Source: Candidatus Bipolaricaulis sibiricus (GTDB taxonomy: Bacteria > Bipolaricaulota > Bipolaricaulia > Bipolaricaulales > Bipolaricaulaceae). From it: a stretch of DNA of 64,000 bases. Position numbers and translations under genes: made by a program. Positions 61,574 through 64,000 of this stretch are shown here, one piece after another (within the stretch, counting starts at the first letter, position 1; each line of letters begins with the position of its first letter). Where the stretch lies: NCBI GenBank assembly GCA_004102645.1, contig CP034928.1, positions 1,054,001-1,118,000 of the forward strand. The letters run 5' to 3'. A model generated the notes under the pieces. The model did not search any database and was not told the DNA's origin. It saw nothing but the letters and a program-made list of their open reading frames with translations.

Positions 61574-61753
61574 ATGGATCAGACTCCGGCGAGCCCGGAG
61601 TCGCAGCCCCAGCGGGCAAGGCCGCTCCAGCAGCGCCACCGGGGGCAGACCGTGGTCCGCGAACCGCCCGGACAGAACTCGATCGGCCACCTACGACAAT
61701 CCGCAGTTCGTGTGGGTTCGGTCGGCTCCCCCAAGACCGGCAGCGCCGCGTGA
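61574..61753 (+). CDS. Possible 59-residue protein, unknown
   Basis: An open frame from ATG 61574 with GGAGAGGTG about 8 nt upstream. The product is hydrophilic, rich in Gln, Arg, Pro and Ser (MDQTPASPESQPQRARP start), with no motif I know. It lies 32 bp after speB on the same strand, and a 5-bp CCCCC/GGGGG hairpin (61756-61769) follows the stop. It could be chance in GC-rich DNA. Confidence 0.25.
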   Translation: MDQTPASPESQPQRARPLQQRHRGQTVVREPPGQNSIGHLRQSAVRVGSVGSPKTGSAA

Positions 61754-61813
61754 CTCCCCCCAGTGGGGGTTCAGCCGTTCCCACCCGCGGCCGGAGGCCC
61801 TCGTGGTCCGTCC

Positions 61814-62749
61814 TCACCCCGGCTGCGAGGGTGAGGACGCGCGGGACAGCAGCGCCTGAACGTCCGCGGAAGCCGGCAGGGAGGCGATCCCTCCCCGTCG
61901 CGAGGCGGCCACGGCCGCGGCTGCGGTGGCGTAGCCCAGCGCTTCGTATGGGCCCCTCCCCGCAGCGAGCTTCACGGCCAACGCTGCGCAGAACGTCTCG
62001 GTGGCCCCGGTGGCGTCCACGACGGGAACCGCGCGAGGCGGGAACCGTGTGACCCCTGCCTGCTCCACGAGGTAAGCCCCCTCGATGCCGAGGGTGATCA
62101 CCACGTTCCGCACCCCACGGTCGAGAAACGCCTGGCTCACCCGCGCTGCGTCCTCCGTCGTCCCACTTGTCCACCCGGCCTGGACCTCCAACTCGTCGCG
62201 GCTCCCGACCGCGAAGTCGACCCGCTCCCACGTCAGGGGCGACGGAGGGCGCGCCGCGATGGGATGGAGAACCACGACCGGTCGCTCCCGCGGCAGGGCG
62301 CTCAACACGGCCTGCAACGTCGCCAGGGGAGCAGCGAGGTCGAGGAGGACTGCGTCTGCATCCCGGATGCGACTGATGTGCCGGGTGACGTACTCCCCGT
62401 CGAGCATCGCGTTCGCCCCCGGCGCGTGCGCCGCCAACTGGTGCCGGTTGGGGCCCACGAACACGAGGGACGCCCCCGTCGGGGCGGCGGCAGAACGCTC
62501 CACGGCACTGGGGTTGACCCCCGCCGCGGACAGGGCGGCCACGACCTCGTCGCCAAATGGATCCGCGCCGACACAGCCGTACATGCTCACCTCGGCTCCC
62601 AGGCGCGCCGCTGCAATCGCCTGCAAGGTGCCTGCCCCGCCGGGTTCGCGAACGAGACCGCGGCTGGAGACCGTCTCGCCCGGTCGAGGAAGCCGGTCCA
62701 CCTCGGCACGGAGGTGGACATCGAGGGTCCCCAGCACCGCGACCCTCAT
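61814..62749 (-). CDS. PfkB-family carbohydrate/nucleoside kinase
   Basis: 311 residues with the ribokinase fold: VAVLGTLDVHLRAEVDRLPRPGE start, GGAGTLQAIAAARLGAEVSMYGCVG, and the C-terminal region TLGIEGAYLVEQAG then VDATGATETFCAAL. The second signature is normally DTTGAGD, whose Asp is the catalytic base; here it reads DATGATE with Glu. Activity may be altered. The substrate (ribose, fructose, adenosine or another sugar) is unknown. ATG 62749 overlaps the stop of the upstream metallo-beta-lactamase gene. Confidence 0.85.
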   Translation of the reverse strand: MRVAVLGTLDVHLRAEVDRLPRPGETVSSRGLVREPGGAGTLQAIAAARLGAEVSMYGCVGADPFGDEVVAALSAAGVNPSAVERSAAAPTGASLVFVGPNRHQLAAHAPGANAMLDGEYVTRHISRIRDADAVLLDLAAPLATLQAVLSALPRERPVVVLHPIAARPPSPLTWERVDFAVGSRDELEVQAGWTSGTTEDAARVSQAFLDRGVRNVVITLGIEGAYLVEQAGVTRFPPRAVPVVDATGATETFCAALAVKLAAGRGPYEALGYATAAAAVAASRRGGIASLPASADVQALLSRASSPSQPG

Positions 62750-64000
62750 AGCGTCACGGCCTCGTACCACTCAGCGACATGGGGCCGGAGGCGGTGGGAC
62801 GCGAGCCGCTGCGCGAGCGACCCAAACGCTGGGGGCTCGCCGTGGACGAGGAACACCTCGCTCGGATCGGCGTGAAGCGTCCAGTCTACGAGAATCGGGA
62901 GGTCGGCGTGAGCCGAGAGGCCCTCGATCTTGTGAACCGAGGCACGTACTGGAACGATCGAGCCCAGCACCTCAACCCGCGACGCCCCGTCCTCGATCTC
63001 CCGGCCGAGCGTTCCCACGGCCTGGTAGCCGACGAATACCAACGCCGACTCCGGCCGGGGGAGGTTGTCGCGGAGGTGGTAGAGAATCCGCCCTCCTGTG
63101 CACATCCCAGAACCCGCGATGATGATCGCCCCCGAGTTCTCCCCGATCTTCTTCGAAGCCTGCCGGGTGAGGGTGTACTCCAAGAGCTCGAAATCGAACG
63201 GGTCCTCGCGCTTCTGGAACAGACGGCGTGCCGGTGCCGGAAACCGCTCCGTGTACCGCTCGAAGATCCGCGTCGCCTGAGTCGCGAGCGGGGAGTCGAG
63301 GAAGATGCGGCACGCGGGAATGGACCGCTCGCGCCACATCCGGAACAGGAGGTACAGGACCTCCTGGGTCCGCTCGAGGGCAAACGAGGGGATGACCACG
63401 TTGCCACCGGCGTCCAACGTGTCGACGATCACGTTGCGGAGCTGGGTGACGGACTCCTCCACCGGAGGGTGCTCGCGGTCCCCGTAGGTGGACTCGAGAA
63501 CAACCACGTCCGCCTTGGGCGGGTACGACGGATCCTCCACCAGCGGCTTCCCGCGGTTCCCGAGGTCGCCGGAAAACACGACGGTCTTCCCCTCCGCACG
63601 CAGCTCCACGGACGCCGCTCCGAGGATGTGGCCCGCATCGTGGAACCGGACCCGCACATCCCCGCCCAGCCGCAGCTCCTCCCCGTATTCGAGGGGCGTC
63701 TGGAACAGGTCGACGGCGGCCACCGCATCGGCAGCCGTGTACAGAGCGGCCTCGCCTTCCTCCTCCTGAATCCGCGCCGCATCCATGAGCATCACGTGAG
63801 CGATGTCCCGCGTCGGAGGCGTGCATGCCCCTCGCCCGCGGAATCCCTCCCGCACCAGGCGGGGGATCAGGCCGAGGTGGTCGAGATGGCCGTGGGTGAG
63901 CAAGACCCAGTCCACCTCTTTGGGGTCGAACGGAAACGGGGCGCAGTTGCGCTCCTCGAGCTCCGGCAGGCCCTGGAACATCCCGCAGTCGACGAGGATC
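62746..64000 (-). CDS. Beta-CASP metallo-beta-lactamase RNase (5' end outside window)
   Basis: 418 codons are present; the N-terminus lies beyond the right edge. Motif 2 of the metallo-beta-lactamase fold is LLTHGHLDHLGLIPRL, further ligands are in HDAGHILGAA and VFSGDLGNR, and beta-CASP motifs A, B and C appear in LESTYGDREH, IAGSGMCTGGRI and GLSAHADLP. This is the CPSF/Ysh1-like group (COG1236) of RNA endo- or exonucleases found in archaea and some bacteria. It overlaps the kinase gene by 4 nt. Confidence 0.9.
   Translation of the reverse strand, partial: ILVDCGMFQGLPELEERNCAPFPFDPKEVDWVLLTHGHLDHLGLIPRLVREGFRGRGACTPPTRDIAHVMLMDAARIQEEEGEAALYTAADAVAAVDLFQTPLEYGEELRLGGDVRVRFHDAGHILGAASVELRAEGKTVVFSGDLGNRGKPLVEDPSYPPKADVVVLESTYGDREHPPVEESVTQLRNVIVDTLDAGGNVVIPSFALERTQEVLYLLFRMWRERSIPACRIFLDSPLATQATRIFERYTERFPAPARRLFQKREDPFDFELLEYTLTRQASKKIGENSGAIIIAGSGMCTGGRILYHLRDNLPRPESALVFVGYQAVGTLGREIEDGASRVEVLGSIVPVRASVHKIEGLSAHADLPILVDWTLHADPSEVFLVHGEPPAFGSLAQRLASHRLRPHVAEWYEAVTL

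Noticed and set aside
61564-62052. 162-residue plus-strand frame downstream of speB
   Set aside because: Most of it is antisense to the PfkB kinase gene, and the composition is random Arg/Pro/Ser. A different frame (61574-61753) has the better ribosome site.
1-64000. CRISPR arrays and rRNA genes
   Set aside because: No regularly spaced repeats and no conserved rRNA segments were seen on either strand.

Overview
The window is GC-rich, densely packed bacterial chromosome. It carries bacterial housekeeping genes (rpsF-ssb-rpsR, HU, acpP, plsX, asnS, cysS, pheS, holA, secD, yajC, mnmA) beside a polyamine cluster of the kind known from thermophiles: branched-polyamine synthase, pyruvoyl arginine decarboxylase, SpeD, SpeE, an agmatinase-type hydrolase and a deoxyhypusine-synthase homologue. 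A serine hydroxymethyltransferase-aminomethyltransferase fusion, an OtsA-OtsB fusion and frequent -10 boxes only 6-11 nt from start codons add to the picture. I infer a thermophilic, little-cultured bacterial lineage. Bipolaricaulota (OP1/Acetothermia) is my best guess, but nothing here proves it.

Layout. 1-18.4 kb is core genome: a secreted PLD-like protein diverging from a LonB-type protease, the glyA-gcvT fusion in line with the rpsF operon, HU, asnS/acpP/plsX/tRNA-Leu, holA, a secD-yajC-mgtE run, and cysS. 18.5-33.9 kb is one all-plus-strand defence island: a shredded type I methylase gene (hsdM) with an Mrr endonuclease gene between its remnants, then a SNF2 helicase with a DUF3883 tail, RmuC, an AAA_13 ATPase with a zinc-hook motif, a DUF1156 adenine methylase, an EVE-like/PD-(D/E)XK protein and a DUF499 ATPase. 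An IS110-family element with a structured 5' leader (candidate bridge RNA) closes the island at 33.9-35.3 kb. 35.5-55.4 kb returns to core and metabolic genes: otsAB, a heterodimeric ABC exporter, a peptide-type ABC importer without ATPase genes, mnmA, a cupin, a phosphodiesterase, polX, redox and repair genes, a methyltransferase, a nucleotidyltransferase and pheS. 55.5-61.5 kb holds the polyamine cluster. The window ends with a PfkB-family kinase and a beta-CASP metallo-beta-lactamase cut by the edge.

How the genes fit together. In the island the proposed parts are a self/non-self marker (DUF1156 methylase), a modified-base or RNA reader fused to a nuclease, translocating ATPases (SNF2, DUF499, AAA_13) and nuclease folds (Mrr, DUF3883, RmuC, PD-(D/E)XK). 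It is neither canonical BREX (no PglZ or BrxL seen) nor DISARM (no DUF1998 or PLD subunit seen in the island). In the polyamine cluster, arginine would be decarboxylated by PdaD, aminopropylated by SpeE with decarboxylated SAM from SpeD, hydrolysed by the SpeB homologue to spermidine, and branched by BpsA.

No rRNA or CRISPR array was seen, and there is one tRNA. No stretch longer than 300 bases lacks a gene. The two largest gaps are 33864-34130 (the transposon leader) and 61542-61813 (one possible 59-residue ORF and a short GC hairpin).
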